A DNA stretch of 64,000 nucleotides, from the NCBI GenBank assembly GCA_933228895.1, contig OW121848.1, forward strand, positions 155,326,688 through 155,390,687, read 5' to 3'. The position numbers were made by a program, and so were the translations under genes. Shown here one piece after another: positions 40,408-53,060 of the stretch. The notes under the pieces are model-generated. The model worked only from the letters and a program-made list of their open reading frames with translations, had not been told where the DNA came from and made no database searches. Origin of the DNA: Platycnemis pennipes (Eukaryota; Arthropoda; Insecta; Odonata; Platycnemididae). How positions within the stretch are numbered: position 1 is the first letter of the stretch; every line of letters begins with the position of its first letter.

Positions 40408-41819
40408 GTATATTAACCTGAAACCATCCATTGATAGGCTTCCCCACTGTGGTCATATGCCTTTTCGCAGTCAACTCTCTGAGAACAGACTCTTTGTGAA
40501 CTATCTTTTACGTTACTCCTTACATTTGGTGTCACCAGGATTCTCATCTCTTTGAGTCACGGTAACGAGCAAGCCTATCTTAGATCGTCAAAGCCGAGGT
40601 CCCTGGTAGGCTGAGCTACGATAACTCGAGATAACTCTGAGTATGATAAGAATGCATTGCACCGTTAACACAAACTTTCATATCAACTCCTCACCGCCTT
40701 GATAAAACTATAGTTATTGTGTGGGTAAACATTAAAATTCCATTAAGGCAAGTACACGGTTGCGACATTTCCAAGTTATCACCTGTTAAATTGATGCAAG
40801 AATTTAAGATAGGTGGCACATGTAAAGGGAACCAATATGAAAAACACATGTTATCAGATGAACAGAATCGAGTTGTGCTAGATTTATTCAAGTAAAACTG
40901 GTCTTATTCCAAAAAGCTCTTCGCTGTCTCCAAGAACCTTCTATTTATGATACTAAGGGAAAACCTTAGACGCGTAAGAAGTTCGGTTCTCGTTACTGGG
41001 TCTTCCTCATCTTGTTTGGCATACTATTGTTGTTTGACGTTTGCTTTTCTGTCGGTAGGGGTCGGATAATTCACAGAAAACGATGTATATGATGCCTGAG
41101 TAATAAGGAATAAGTAATCATGTTGCGAAGGAGTACAGGGGAATTGTTGAAGGTCCCAGGGTGAATCTCAGGGTAACGATTTTGTCGATGACAATGGTAC
41201 AACCACCCTCACTCGGGCATTTAATGGCTTGCATCAATGGCTGATTCCCCTGCAGGGATATCGATTCGAAGAACCAGATTTGGGATCCTTAGTCACAGCC
41301 GTCGAAAAGCAGTTCAAAATATTTATCGCATTGTTAATTGAATAGAGCCAAGGCCCAAGCAGGCAGCATAGAATTCACATCGGGCATGAACCACACTGGT
41401 TATCTCCATATTTCCGACTACTCTATTCCATTTTGTTGCGACTTAGCCTGGATACGCGAATAGAGTAGATTCCTTCATCAAAGAAAACAGACTTCATTAC
41501 TTGCGATTCGTGCCCTGCCATAAATGTATTTATTTTACGCAATAATTTTGGACTTAGAAATCCCAGTTTACAAGAGAATTAAATGTCAATGTCAAGATCG
41601 TTTGAAAAAGTTCTGAAATGGCGGGGTGCGCTGCCTTCTTGCTGACGTAACAGGTAGGTAGTTTACGTTGCGAGGCATAGGAAAATTCGTCTCCTGAACT
41701 TACCATTGAATTCCAGGGCCTCTCAGCTCTAATGAATATTTATTAGTATTAGCCTGTGAAAACTATCAAAGTTCGAAAAGTCTTCTCAGTTAAACATGGT
41801 ATTATTAGTCATTTTATAG
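40408..41819. other. No gene recognised
   Basis: Unique-looking DNA; no repeats or coding signals that I can support. Confidence 0.35.
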
Positions 41820-41901
41820 GCTCAAGGACGTCCTGCTCGTGGTGTCTTCTGCTACGACGGAGCATGGCGTGAAGGTCGTGCGGCGATGGGCGAACTACAT
41901 G
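41820..41901 (+). CDS. Candidate exon of an unidentified gene
   Basis: An 82-bp GC-richer segment is preceded by TTAGTCATTTTATAG and followed by ATG|GTATGC. The open frame from 41821 reads LKDVLLVVSSATTEHGVKVV and RRWANYM, which looks like protein (alternating hydrophobic strand, then a basic helix). It would start with one base of a split codon and end in phase 0. No ATG start and no domain was recognised. Chance occurrence is possible in 64 kb. Confidence 0.35.
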
Positions 41902-43519
41902 GTATGCTTGTGAAAGGGAAACTAACTGATTTTAAATGAATCAACTGCATAAGTAATATTAAATAAATAAATGAAAGTTAATTATGATAAATTCACGGAA
42001 TAAATATGCCTCCAATACTTGTTCATAAGCTTTAACGGAGTGCAGCGTCTACTTGGAAGCGTCCGCAGCACTACCTGGTGGCAGTTAGAGGAAATAGTTT
42101 GACGTCACACGCAGGATTAACTGGCATGCAATAGTTTGCCGTCGCGTTTTCGCTCCATTGATTTTTTTCACTTTTTAATTAATGAGGAAAAATACTTGTC
42201 ATTTATGTTCAATACTTTCATTATGTAATTTAAAAATAGAACGGCTTAGAATACGTACTCCAGAGGTAATATACTTTCGATCACGACAATGAAAAAATAA
42301 TCGGAAACTACCCCATTGCAGGAACAGTTCGAGGCTTTTCCTACGGCATCATTAAGTCGTTCCATCGCTAATCATCGGATACCCTTGAGTGACACCCAGG
42401 GCCGGCCTAATTAGCTCCAATTAGAGCTTATTAGAGTTGAAATAAGTTGTGAATCCCCGAATAAAAAAAAGCTGGCCAAAATACTAAAAATGTTTTTTTT
42501 TCAGATTTGAAGATATAACTTTGCATGGTTGTTCTACTTTTATTGGTGCATTCATTTTTCATAATAATTGAGCATCTACAATATGCGAGGGCTTGAAGTT
42601 GAACAAAACATTAAAAAATCCGGAATTCAGTTTTCGCTGAAAATCTCCGAAATGAAGAGGTTGCAGAACCTTTTGTGGCAGACGCACGGGAAAACAGGTG
42701 ACAGGTTGTCACAGAACAAACATTAGTCTCTGACATATCGTATTTTAGTTGATTGCACAGATAGTGTGTCCTGTGAATAGGACAAAATTTTCTAGACCCT
42801 ATTTTCCAGCAATTTTTTGCTCTTTGGCAGAAAATTAGTTAATTTGTTCTCGAAAGTTTCGTAAGAAACTTATATAAAAAGATTCAATGAAGCTTCGGAA
42901 ATTCCATTCCGTTGAAAAACTCTGTTAATCTGCGACGTCGGGTATATTCTCGATGTTTCGATCGCGCGGCGGAGTCCAGCCTTGCGCGCCAGCCAATGGG
43001 AATACAGTGACGCGGCGAGTGTTATCATACACTGTGTATCCATGAACTAACTTATGTCGTTTTTCTAACAGTATGTATTGCAAATGACCGACACAGGTGC
43101 TATGATAGTTGTTTGAGAGGAAAATCCATTCTCTTTGTCGTTGTCCGATAGACCCAGTTGTCATATCTTCGGATACATTCAAGGACCAAACCCTGGGATT
43201 ACGCGTTAACATTTAAGTCTGCGGAAGGATATGTTTAGCTTCTGTGGGCAACAAGCGTTATTCTTCATTCAAGCGTCATTCACGCCTTCAGAAGAGCACG
43301 GTCCATACATTCTCATTTTCACGGCTGCAATTCGACTTCTAGACTACTTTTGTCACTGGCTCCTTTTGAGAATGGAGAATGGAATCACGGTTTAATAAAT
43401 CACATTGCTTCACGATAATAGAGCCTAAGCATGGGCGAGCCTCAGGTAAAATCAAAGAATGAAACGGATATTTTCATTCTACGACAGTGATTCCCTAACG
43501 GTATGCCGCGTTGCTTCAG
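41902..43519. other. No gene recognised
   Basis: AT-rich. A short minus-strand ORF at 42.93-43.21 kb has no family resemblance. Confidence 0.35.
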
Positions 43520-43639
43520 GGTTCCGGGAAAACAGTAACAGGGGTGGCGCGAGATTATTGCAGGAAAAATAAAAATGTTCAGCAGGACCTATTTTTAATT
43601 GGTTTCTCTCACGTCAGCCAGATGTTGAAATTAATGGAG
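43520..43639 (+). CDS. Candidate exon with P-loop-like GSGKT
   Basis: Between GCGTTGCTTCAG and GAG|GTACAT lies a 120-bp phase-0 frame reading GSGKTVTGVARDYCRKNKN and continuing to MLKLME. GSGKT-T is a Walker A pattern as in helicases, but no other helicase motif is nearby, so the match may be accidental. Confidence 0.25.
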
Positions 43640-45305
43640 GTACATACGTTCGCCAACCTAAGGTATAATTACTGTAAAGCTCTCCTCATCCTTGGTAGTG
43701 GAGAGGGAAGCCCAATTGGATGAATAAAATAATCTAAGAATGGCTAAGGCTAGGAATCACTGTTTAAAGGTACAAAACATAATGTTATTTATAACTTAAA
43801 TAGCAATACTTTAGCTTGATTAGTTATGAGAAACTTATCAATAATACTAGGTTGCATTCCGGTGGGAAGGTAAATTCGCAATATCAGTTCCTCCAAAGAT
43901 CTTAATATTCTTTGATATATGTGAGAAGGAGGCATTGACGGACATATCTTCAAGTCAAAGTGAGGGTATTTGGAATGGGGCCAATGATCATCACCCAGTA
44001 TGCATTAAAACCAACAACTCAAATCCTAATAAGGGGTCCTAATCCTAATAAGTCAATTACTAAATAAGGGGTTTTTTTGTTAGTCTCTAAGCCTAAAATA
44101 AAAGAATTCACCCCTAGGAAAAAGTTCCTGCTTTTAATGAGAATCCATCGACTTCTAGCATAAACTTATACAAATATGTGGCATTTCTTGACAGTCTGGC
44201 AAATAAATCAAATCATTAACGTTTTTTTTCATGGAGGCAGGCAAAAATAAGGCGAAAATATTTAGAATATTTACCTCCCTGTTGTACTACCTATCCCCCT
44301 GATTTAATGGCATACTGTACCGTGTACGCTGAAGTTTTGAAAATATATTAAAAATCTTCAGAGAAACGTCCAATCTTAAATTTATACTCAAGATTTATTC
44401 GGTATTTAAATACACGCTCCAATAGTGATTTCCAACCCAATTATTCTAACTCTATATAACACTACTAACTTACCTTATCATATTTAAAAAATCTTGCTAC
44501 TCTTAGAGACTTATTGTCTAATTCTGAGATCAAACCTATTTCATCCGGATCTCATTAACTTGTTCATATGATGGAACTAGCTAACGTAATGAGTAAAATG
44601 TACGTTAATGTATAAAGAGTGATTCACAGAGTACCTTTTCCTTACCACCACTACAATTATTTCATTCTATTGAAGGAAGATTAAGTACTCTCCCCTATCT
44701 TTGCTCCGAGAATGAAGTGTACTTATCGCTGAATCAAGTTTCATTAATGAGTTGGCGTTGGTGTCCGGTGGTCTCTAATTTGCATCTACGTGATTCATCT
44801 TCTCTAAATTATTTTTTTTAAAGGAACGCCAAATGCTTTCTAATTTCTACGTGCCATGGGAAATGAATCATCTTCCGCTGACGCATAGAATCTTACAGTT
44901 GTGAATCCCTCCTCCGTTTCTAATGACTCCATCCTTTTTTTTACATAATTTATACGACTTTGAGAATACCTCTTTATCTAATATACCTTGCGAATGCCAG
45001 CTTTCTGCCCCTATATCCGCATCTCTTCTCTGAGCGAAGCAGTAAACTTCACAACATTAATTTTTTTTTAACTGCGGTAATTAAATACGGCGTGGTAGGA
45101 AACACTTTGTGGCTGTGGCGTGTGCAAGGTGTCTGTAAACTCTTAAAGAAATTTCATTTTCGAAAGATATTGAGGAAGACAGAGTCCGTTTGCTCAAGAA
45201 AATGGCGTGAATCGCATTTCCAAGGCCTGGAAAGAAGCACCTAATAAATAAATAACCATAGCTGATAACTTCAGGCTTGACTATGTGATACCTTGCCATA
45301 ATTTG
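43640..45305. other. Mostly unrecognised; LINE-A-like trace near 44.38-44.57 kb
   Basis: On the minus strand 44.4-44.57 kb resembles LINE-A post-RT codons (a RDPDEIGLISELD-like stretch and ARFFKYDK-like), badly decayed. The remainder shows nothing. Confidence 0.4.
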
Positions 45306-45436
45306 AAATAAAAGAATGAAACTTTGTTAGCTTCACTTTATATTTAAATAAAGTTACAGATGTAACTATGCTATGAAACCTGGGTCGTGCTTATTTAAAT
45401 ATAAAGTGAACCTAACAAAGTTTCATTCTTTTATTT
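45306..45436. mobile_element. MITE/foldback with 46-bp arms
   Basis: Arms 45306-45351 and 45391-45436 are reverse complements with one mismatch (GAATGAAACTTTGTTAG and complement). The spacer is 39 bp. No internal coding. Confidence 0.85.
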
Positions 45437-45576
45437 TCCAAATAAATAACTCGTGGCTCTTCATATGGGAATAACTCGTCATGAGTTTGAGCATAATATG
45501 TCATGAATCACTTTTCCGCAGATGCAATCCAACTCTGCATCAGCAGACCAATTCAAGATATAATGCATCGTCTCAG

Positions 45577-45907
45577 CAAAATACAGAACAGAGAGGATTG
45601 ACAGGAAGAGGAGCGGAGAGCAAGAAGTCCTTCCCGTCATCTGGGGCGATAACCTCCTCTCAGCCTTAGCGAAGGTGTCGTTTGACACAGATAACGATGA
45701 GAAGTTTTCGACTCCTGCATTTATCTGGCTGATGGAATTGGAGGGAGAGTGGAAACAGGTGAACGTCGATAGTGGCGATTCAATCTCGCCCCCACACAGA
45801 TAAAGAAAGCACCGCCGCAGTTGCTCAGCCGGGAGGTGACAGACGCCTCTTCTTCCTCTGCGGAACCTACCACGGCACCACTCTGGCCATTCTCCCTTCA
45901 ACTGCAG
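45577..45907 (+). CDS. Candidate exon(s) of an unidentified gene
   Basis: From the acceptor-like CATCGTCTCAG the frame reads KYRTERIDRKRSGEQEVLPV, IWGDNLLSALAKVSFDTD, then FSTPAFIWLMELEGEWKQ up to a donor-like CAG|GTGAAC at 45758. A second segment 45800-45907, after CGCCCCCACACAG and before CAG|GTAAAT, continues in phase (IKKAPPQLLSREVTDAS and a Ser/Pro-rich end). The gap between them is only 41 bp, short for an intron, so it may instead be an indel in a pseudogene. No domain recognised. Confidence 0.3.
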
Positions 45908-47485
45908 GTAAATGCTCTTATCTATTCATGGCAAATGCTGAGGCATCTCTATCGCCTATGTATACTTACTATGTACTTCTGTATATCCTGTACTAGCTGA
46001 ATTAATCGAATTCATCAATTTTGACCGGTCGGATCACTAAATCTTGGATTACTTGCCCGATTTTCACGCTGGCTTCTTAAATTCTCACATAGCCATTTTA
46101 CTAATTCGGACAACTTACTAATCGTCAGCATCAATTTAGCCCCACTCAAAGGCTTGTGTCACAGATAATGTTACCGCTGCAAAAATAATATTATGATGCA
46201 GACGTGCCTAGGAAAAAAACTTGAAAAAATGGTTAGCTAACTTTATGGATAGTATTGAGCCTTTGTATTTTATTGGACATGGATTTTTTTGCATGGGAAG
46301 AATTAATTCATGAGTATTTCCCTTTCACTGTTCATCAAAAGCCGATGCTTTGGTCTGATTTACGTAGTACTTGGTGTTATGGTAGGAGGCCTGCGGTGTC
46401 AGCAGCAAACTCGGGCAAATTTAATGCAATTAAAATATGGTGTGCAACCGTTTCTTCTTCGATTTGTCAAACAGGTCCTTCCAATAGCCAACACGTGCTT
46501 TCTGTACGTCTGTAAGATTCATCGCAAAAAAAGTGTCGCTTTTCTTTACATATCATTCGGCTTTCAGGTCTAACCTTTCTCTAGTTGTGTCCAATTTACT
46601 CGATACACCTTGCAGGCCACCTTACCGGAGGGAAATTGTTTCACACATTTACTTTTCCGATGGAGCACCCACCCACGATCTTTTTATTTCGCCACTATAA
46701 GGGATAAGTGCTTCATTTGTTTTCTGGCCCAGCCACTCGTGATGCGACTGACGCCGAATTTAAGTCGAAGCGTCTTCACCGTCGTGAATTTCGTCGTCGT
46801 GAAAAGTTTGTGAATAACGTATTTGACCATCGCCAGGCCATAGGTATCAATAATTTGTTGCAGTATCTTGTGCCCTTTTTTTTAAGTAGAGTGACAATCA
46901 CTAACGTGATACCAACTAGATGAAATCTTGAAAATATTGTACATATGTATTCATTCTCAGTTATCCCAGTCGATGTCATGGTATTGAAGAGTAAGTGCTT
47001 CAATTTGATTAGCACCAAAATATTTGGGAAAACATTTTGGGTACTAGGAAAGTATTGGTCGTGCTGTAAGTAGCTCAATGGAGGTTTTCCTTGCAAGATT
47101 GTGTGCGGGGAGTAAGGGGGATGGTGAGGAGAGGTTCTTTGGTAAAGGAATTGCCAGCAGATGGGAATGGTTCTCAGAAAGTTGTTCATTTGACAGGAGG
47201 TTGCTGTCATTGTGGACGATTACCAATGCGTCCAATCTCGGTCCTTTTCTCCCGATGTTTTGAATTACCGATTGGAAAAGGTAGTGATGTGATGTCTCGT
47301 TGAAATCATTAACCAGCTAACACAATGACATGTTACTATTTTTCACGCACCTACACTGTTACTGGACAGTGGGAGTGAATTAAAATATATGTGACTTCAA
47401 TAACATCATCATTTCGGCATAGAATTTGGGATAAAATGATGGAGTAAGAAGAAGTATTTTTATGTATCCCTGATTATCCATTTGT
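45908..47485. other. No gene recognised
   Basis: Several short ORFs; none with a recognisable domain or splice context. Confidence 0.35.
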
Positions 47486-47489
47486 GAAA

Positions 47490-48090
47490 ATTCCGAAAGA
47501 AGAACAAAGAATGGTGAACATAAAATGGATCAACCGAGTGACTAAGGAAGCCTTATGAAGAGCGGTAAAAAAGGAATTCTGTTGAAGCCTTTGAGAAGAA
47601 GACGGGACAAATTACTCCGCCAAATCTTGAGACACGCTGAATGAAGTTAATTATGGAAGTGAGTGGAGTGGAAGGAAAAGGCAGGAGAAGTGTAGCGCAG
47701 GTAGTGAATGATGTGAATGAGAAGGAGAATTACATAATTGTAAAGATGCTAGTGGATAAGAGCTGAGTAAAACCTATCAGAGGATTTTTGATATTAGCAA
47801 TTTTGCTTAAATTTACCCGAAACACTCCTTAGGACAGAGCTATTTTTTGGATAAATCACGCACATAAAGTCTCAAGTAAATCTGATGAGGACAGTCATCG
47901 AATGAAAATTGAATGGGAAGAATTGAGAAGGAAAGCCTTGTATGAGAATTATGGTGGGTGCAAGTTGTTATGGACGTGAAAAGGAAGAATCATGTAAATG
48001 CGAGGAGGTTAGTTGATTTGGGAGAATCCAGTGGAGAGTTTCGTGAAACAATTCTTAAGATTGGTGACTAATGATGACGATACACCCATG
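47490..48090 (+). mobile_element. Two LINE-B 3' fragments in a row
   Basis: First fragment 47.49-47.80 kb (codons for RMVNIKWINRVT, LRRRRDKLLRQIL and KGRRSVAQVVNDVNEK). Second 47.85-48.09 kb begins again near LMRTVIE- and ends GATTGGTGACTAATGATGACG. The order suggests a tandem or nested arrangement of two truncated copies. Confidence 0.65.
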
Positions 48091-48587
48091 GACATTTTTC
48101 TATTTATTTCGGGCAACAGGCCACCTTAAATGGGTAAAATACTAATATTCTTTTTCTTGTACAATTTCGGGAAAATCACTTAATTCCGTAATGGCCTACT
48201 TAAGTGGGTTTTTGCGTGGTATTTTGTGATCATTATCTTGGTATCTTGCGTTCACGATATCTTCCAAGGACGACTTCAGTCGAGTGCTTTTGCCTTTTCC
48301 TTCCACGCGCTCTCTTTGTGCACTCCCTTCCCTCTTACCCCCTTCCTCTCAACCCTCCCTCGTTTCCTACGTACTAACTCCCACTAAAGGATAATTTATG
48401 AGTACCTAATGATGGCTTCCATAGCTGAAACACATGTCGTGCAGTGTAAAAATATTTTCTCTGTGGAAAAGTGCTACTGTTTTATTTGACTATCATGTAT
48501 CACTTCCACTTCGTGAAGTTTGACCTATATGCAATCAGTGGTTAGTTTCCCCAATGAGTTATTCGTAGAGAAAGTCTAGCAATCCTG
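48091..48587. other. PLE/LINE 3'-like region with degraded hammerhead-like core
   Basis: 48.41-48.45 kb reads CTAATGATGGCTTCCATAGCTGAAACAC: a CUGANGA-like box, a short stem and GAAAC. One core base is changed. It is preceded by pyrimidine-rich sequence similar in style to 50.85-51.05 kb. Confidence 0.35.
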
Positions 48588-48985
48588 ACAGCCCAAGTGG
48601 TAAAGCATAGACAAGGAGAGTAAAGAGTTCTCTACTCTCCTGGAGCATAGAGATACTGCCGGAAGGACCCGGGTGGAGAATCCCTAGGACATGTGTGGTT
48701 GGAATCAAGCTGCATCAATCCCTGGATACCAGTTCTTTCTGGGAAACGATAGGCGGCACTGGAATAGTATCTGTCCCCCAATACCTTCCTCTGGAGGGTG
48801 AGTTTGAAATCCTCGAGATTATCTCGAATAGGTAACCTAGGAGTCACGTGGTACAAACACAAACAGTTCGCAAATTTGGTGCATGTTAATCGCTCGTTAC
48901 AATCGTATTCATTGTTTTTACTTGAGTTTTCCTCATCCATTATATGCATAGAGTCCCCTGATGAAATAAAACTCTTGTGGAAAGG
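48588..48985 (+). repeat. SINE-4-like dispersed repeat, copy 2
   Basis: Starts with CAGCCCAAGTGGTAAAGCAT (A-box-like), has GGGTGGAGAATCCC in B-box position (degenerate), then the shared block GATTATCTCGAATAGGTAACC. Compare 24.56-24.83 kb. Confidence 0.55.
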
Positions 48986-49010
48986 ATGAAAAATATTGCA
49001 ATGGGTTTGT

Positions 49011-49195
49011 TCATAATGAAACACAATGGTTATACTCCACACTTAATTTTAATAGCCGACCCGGGTTTCGGCAACTCATTGACAGTGCCATTTTCTAGGT
49101 ACAGAGTCCTGTGGCGGTTGGGTATTTATAGGTTAAAAGGTGGTAGGGGTAGGAGATAAAAGAGTGAGAGAAAAGGGAGGTGGGGGCGATAGCGT
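49011..49195 (-). repeat. PLE-3 terminal repeat, inverted copy
   Basis: Reverse complement of 50995-51154 with moderate divergence: AATGGTAATACTCCACACTT-type, CGGGTTTCGGCAACTCA, AGTGCCATTTTC and ACAGAGTCCTGTGGCGGTTGGG. It carries on the minus strand the same ribozyme-like core (49064-49098). Confidence 0.8.
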
Positions 49196-49449
49196 AAAGA
49201 AATGGTATTCATTGCTTTTTTCCAAGGTACGGCACACAAACTCGAGAATCTTATTTTCGACGAAACACGAAGTGTCATTTTATAATTTAGGCACTCTGGA
49301 GAAAATCCTTTTTAACTCTAAAGACGGATATGCGAAGTAAGATCAAAGTGGAGCGTATAAACTAAAGTGCGAGGACTGAGGCATTTGTTATAATGGCCAA
49401 ACTTGACGGAAATTCAGGGACCGAGTGAAAGAACATAGAAGCTCCTATA

Positions 49450-49515
49450 TCTCTATCTACGACATACCCTGTAAGCCACCTCGAGGGTGTGCGGCAGGGG
49501 GTGCATCCGCACCAG
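49450..49515 (-). mobile_element. LINE-A 3' terminal fragment, minus strand
   Basis: TATCTCTATCTACGACATACCCTGTAAGCCACC, TGTGCGGCAGGGGGTG: tail and 3' UTR only. Confidence 0.75.
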
Positions 49516-50044
49516 GAACAATGTCACAACAAACAAAAATGAACATTACAAAGCAAACACTACACCTTTAAAAGTAATTGGGGAAAAAATAAGAAAAACT
49601 ACCAAATCCCAATCATGTAGGACACACCCATGAATACCATGCATACCTTGAAACCCGACACCAATTCATAGTGCAAACGAGATTATTAACCACTTAAGAC
49701 AATCGCCAAAGAACTATTTCCGATCTGATGAATCAGCTGAAAAAAGAATAGCGTTTATGCGCTAATCCACTCACTCAAACTAGAGGACTATCAAGAGCAA
49801 AGGACGGGGATTCACTCTCTCAAGGAAAACATGACAGATCAGGAGAATAGACGCTCTAAAAGTTTTATGGCAGTGGTCCAATCAGTGGCGACCTAATTAA
49901 ACGGGAATAGCAGATGGTATGAAGTCAATGGAATTACGCAGTAATTATTTTCTTCGTGAAGAAAACTTGCCAAGACACCTGGGTATGATATTCTCCTACA
50001 TATCCCTCTTTTTCATTAAACGTTGAGGCTAAAATTTCCACCAT

Positions 50045-50455
50045 GGCTTCTAAATCCTTACATTTACAACTACATAATACACTGAAAGCCACCACAAAGG
50101 TGTGTGGCAGAGGGTGAATTCTCACCAAACTTGCTTTACATAACAAGTATAAAAAGGATTAGTAATAATATATTAGTCTAAACTACAATTTTTAAAATAG
50201 ATAAAAATAGCAAAGCAAGCATGCAAGTTAGCTAATAGGCCTAATACCAACATGAAACTACCTATGCTATCCATTGATACACTCGTATTGGATATATTTA
50301 TCGTTATTCATATCCCTAATTGCACGAGGAAAAAATGACATTTTTTGAATCTGTCAGTTCGCGAATCAGTTTCTCTAATTTTGTGATTATGTCCAGTTGA
50401 TATTATTATGATATTGTCCAGTCTACCATAGTAAGTTGGGGTTCTAAGTCCTTAT
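50045..50455 (-). mobile_element. LINE-A 3' part, minus strand
   Basis: From AACTACATAATACACTGAAAGCCACC (degraded tail) through the 3' UTR (CACCAAACTTGC, CATGAAACTACCTATGCTATCC) to post-RT codons near 50.33-50.44 kb. Confidence 0.85.
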
Positions 50456-50639
50456 GAAGTCGATAAGATACCAACAAGATTTAGATTATCTATATAATTA
50501 TTTATATAAAAATGCCTAACTAAAAGTAAATATAACATTACGTTGTATTAACTAACAATTTAGTGTCATGTATCATTTCTCGTGTCTCGCAACTGCATTC
50601 TCAATATTTTCCTCATGGTGGTAGGATTCATCTACATCT

Positions 50640-50830
50640 ACATCTATATCTCCTGTGTAAATAGAAATGTTAACCCAAAATTTGCAGAACGTTTATGTTT
50701 TAACAACCATTCTAGCCATTTTAAATACGAAATTTTACTTACTGCTATTGACGAAGACTCTAAGCTGGATTTTTTAGAGCAGTTTTAAATTGTTAATTCT
50801 AAAAATATTTTATGCAATGACCATGTAACT
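50640..50830 (+). pseudogene. PLE-3 GIY-YIG domain, C-terminal end
   Basis: Reads NVNPKFAERLCFNNHSSHF, YEILLTAIDEDSKLDFLEQF, stop, then IVNSKNILCNDHV. The H-x-x-x...LD-LE-x-F pattern is the C-terminal helix of Penelope GIY-YIG endonucleases (PLE-1 has the equivalent AYE segment). The catalytic GIY-YIG half is missing; a LINE-A-like CTACATCTACATCTA stretch abuts the break at about 50.63 kb. Confidence 0.65.
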
Positions 50831-50994
50831 TTCTCCACCCATTCACCTCTCCTAAAAATCACTGCTCCTCCTTCCCACGACCTTCGGCCCTCCAGCTGTT
50901 TTCCTTACCCTGGCTGCTCATACTCCTCCACAAAAACAGCCTCACAATGAGTCACCTTCCACTCCCCTGTTTCACCCCAACCCAAACCACCCCC

Positions 50995-51154
50995 TCTTTT
51001 TCTCTCACTCTTTCATCTCCTCCCCCTACCACCTTTTAACTTATATATACCCAACCGCCACAGGACTCTGTGCCTGGAAAATGGCACTGAGTTGCCGAAA
51101 CCCGGATCGGCTATTAAAATTAAGTGTGGAGTATTACCATTGTGTTTCATTATG
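50995..51154 (+). repeat. PLE-3 terminal repeat with ribozyme-like core
   Basis: Contains CCTGGAAAATGGCACTGAGTTGCCGAAACCC (51073-51103 region): a box, a GGCA/TGCC stem and GAAAC. It ends CATTGTGTTTCATTATGAA. Inverted partner at 49011-49195. Confidence 0.75.
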
Positions 51155-51214
51155 AATATCGCAAACTTCCACAAAGTCACGCCTGAAACGATTTCTTATA
51201 TTACAATGGGTGAT

Positions 51215-51310
51215 TCAAAAAAACCAAATTTGCCGACCATTCGTGTTTGCACCACGTGACTGCTTGGTTTACCTTTTGGAGATAATCCCGAGGATTTCAA
51301 ACAGAGCTAA
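51215..51310 (-). repeat. SINE-4-like fragment, inverted
   Basis: The minus strand reads CCTCGGGATTATCTCCAAAAGG and CACGTGGTGCAAACACGAA, matching copies 1 and 2. Directly follows PLE-3. Confidence 0.6.
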
Positions 51311-53060
51311 AATATAGGCGCACAATATATAATGTCATTTTATAGGATAGAAGTTCCATCAGGGTGATAATATCACACATTTACATCAACTTAAAGCGAC
51401 AATATTCGTGAGGGAAGAGAGATTATTGGTGTTGTTGTGTTGTGTCTGATTTGATTTAAGAAGTGGCTGAAAATAAAAGGAAGTGTGAAAGTGTATGGCC
51501 TGTTAAGTGCGAGCCTGAAGAAAAGTGCATATTTTTGTTGGTGTTTGATTAATTTTTAAGTGCATTTCGTGAGGGAAATTTCTTATGTTGTGCTCCTTTT
51601 GTGTAATAAATGTGTGTGATATATACATAAGGAATATATTACAATATGATGGGAGCAAAGAAACAAATGAACATGTATTAAAAGGCTTACAGAAAATTTA
51701 ATACTTAGTTTTTTGCACCAAATGCTAAATATGTATTTGATTCAATATGTTGAAAAAGATTGCGCAACAACTAGTGGGTAGAAATTAAAATTCGACTCCA
51801 ATATCTCATTTTAGTCCGAAAATCTGACGAGAAGAAACAAAATGGATCAAAAAGCATAAACAAGCAGAGTGTTAAGGAATGTTGAGCCCTCGAACCCCCT
51901 TCAGTGGACTTTGTGGTGAACATAACGTAGTTTTAGTTACCTTTAATCGGAAATCGCTGTCTGAATGTATCTTAAAGGTTAAATTCATTGACCAATCTGA
52001 TTTATTAAAAAATACGATTTTCCTTCTCCCTATCGTGCACTCCATATACTTAGCAGATTATAGATTTCTTCAGAATCTTTATTTATTCATTTTTTTCCTG
52101 CAAAGTACGATTAAAGATCAATTAGTTTGGTAACCCCAGTTGCAGAACACTGATTGTGAGTGACAGGATATCAGGCCAAGCTTGAAGATGTATCCTGTCA
52201 GTGCTAAGATTTATTAGAGGGAAAATATTTGGTAATTCGAAACATCATCTTCAAATTTGAGTACATACTGATTATGCGTACTTCACGATCCACAAATGGG
52301 ATACTACCAATTAATTTTAGTGAAAACAAAGGTTTTTCCTCCTCCGCGATTTCTTATCAATATAATTAAAATACTTCACAGATTAAGTCAACTATCTTAA
52401 ATAGATTCCCATCACTGCTTTGTGACAATTTTATAAGCATTGTCTGCTTGATCGTGATGTGTGGTGATCGTTGATGTCTGGGTGATCGTTTACATTAGTA
52501 TCTTCGGAAATAATTATTTTTTTTGTTTCCGTATCGCTCAAAAAGAAAAATCATTTCATGAAGCGGGAGTTGAACAGACGAAATAAAGACCTGGTTGGTC
52601 ACATCGGTACACAATTTACTTAGCGTACTAACGAAGGCAGCATAAAAAATGTTTCTTAGATAAAAAAATAACCCACTTATTTAAAAAAAAGCAAAGTAGT
52701 TTCATTTGTGGTTGTACAGTGATACACCTAGTTGTTCTTTTACGTAGGAACTACTATCTTTTAGTTTTAAACGCTCATTAAAAATATGTATCAATCAAAG
52801 TATGTATAATGGTCTGCGCTTTGCTTGTTACCACAAATATCAATATTATTTCTATAGATAATTCCATTTTGGCTCACTCCTGTATAACAGTTAACAGGCA
52901 AAGGCAGTGTTACCTACCATGTGAGCACATCACTAGGATAATTAATAAACTTATACATTTAATTGCCGAAAAATTATCAAATACTCATAGTTTTAACGGA
53001 AAGAAAATAAACGAATAACTTTCTGAATTTCACTCAAAGATTAATTTTACGCTCAACCAA
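51311..53060. other. No gene recognised
   Basis: AT-rich DNA; ORFs up to 84 codons without recognisable motifs. Confidence 0.35.

Noticed and set aside
45479..45901. 140-aa minus-strand ORF
   Set aside because: The plus strand in the same place reads as exon-like sequence with splice sites; the minus ORF has no recognisable domain and low-complexity composition.
52809..53018. 69-aa ORF as a possible PLE endonuclease piece
   Set aside because: Its position near a PLE-type end is suggestive, but no GIY-YIG or helix motif can be recognised.
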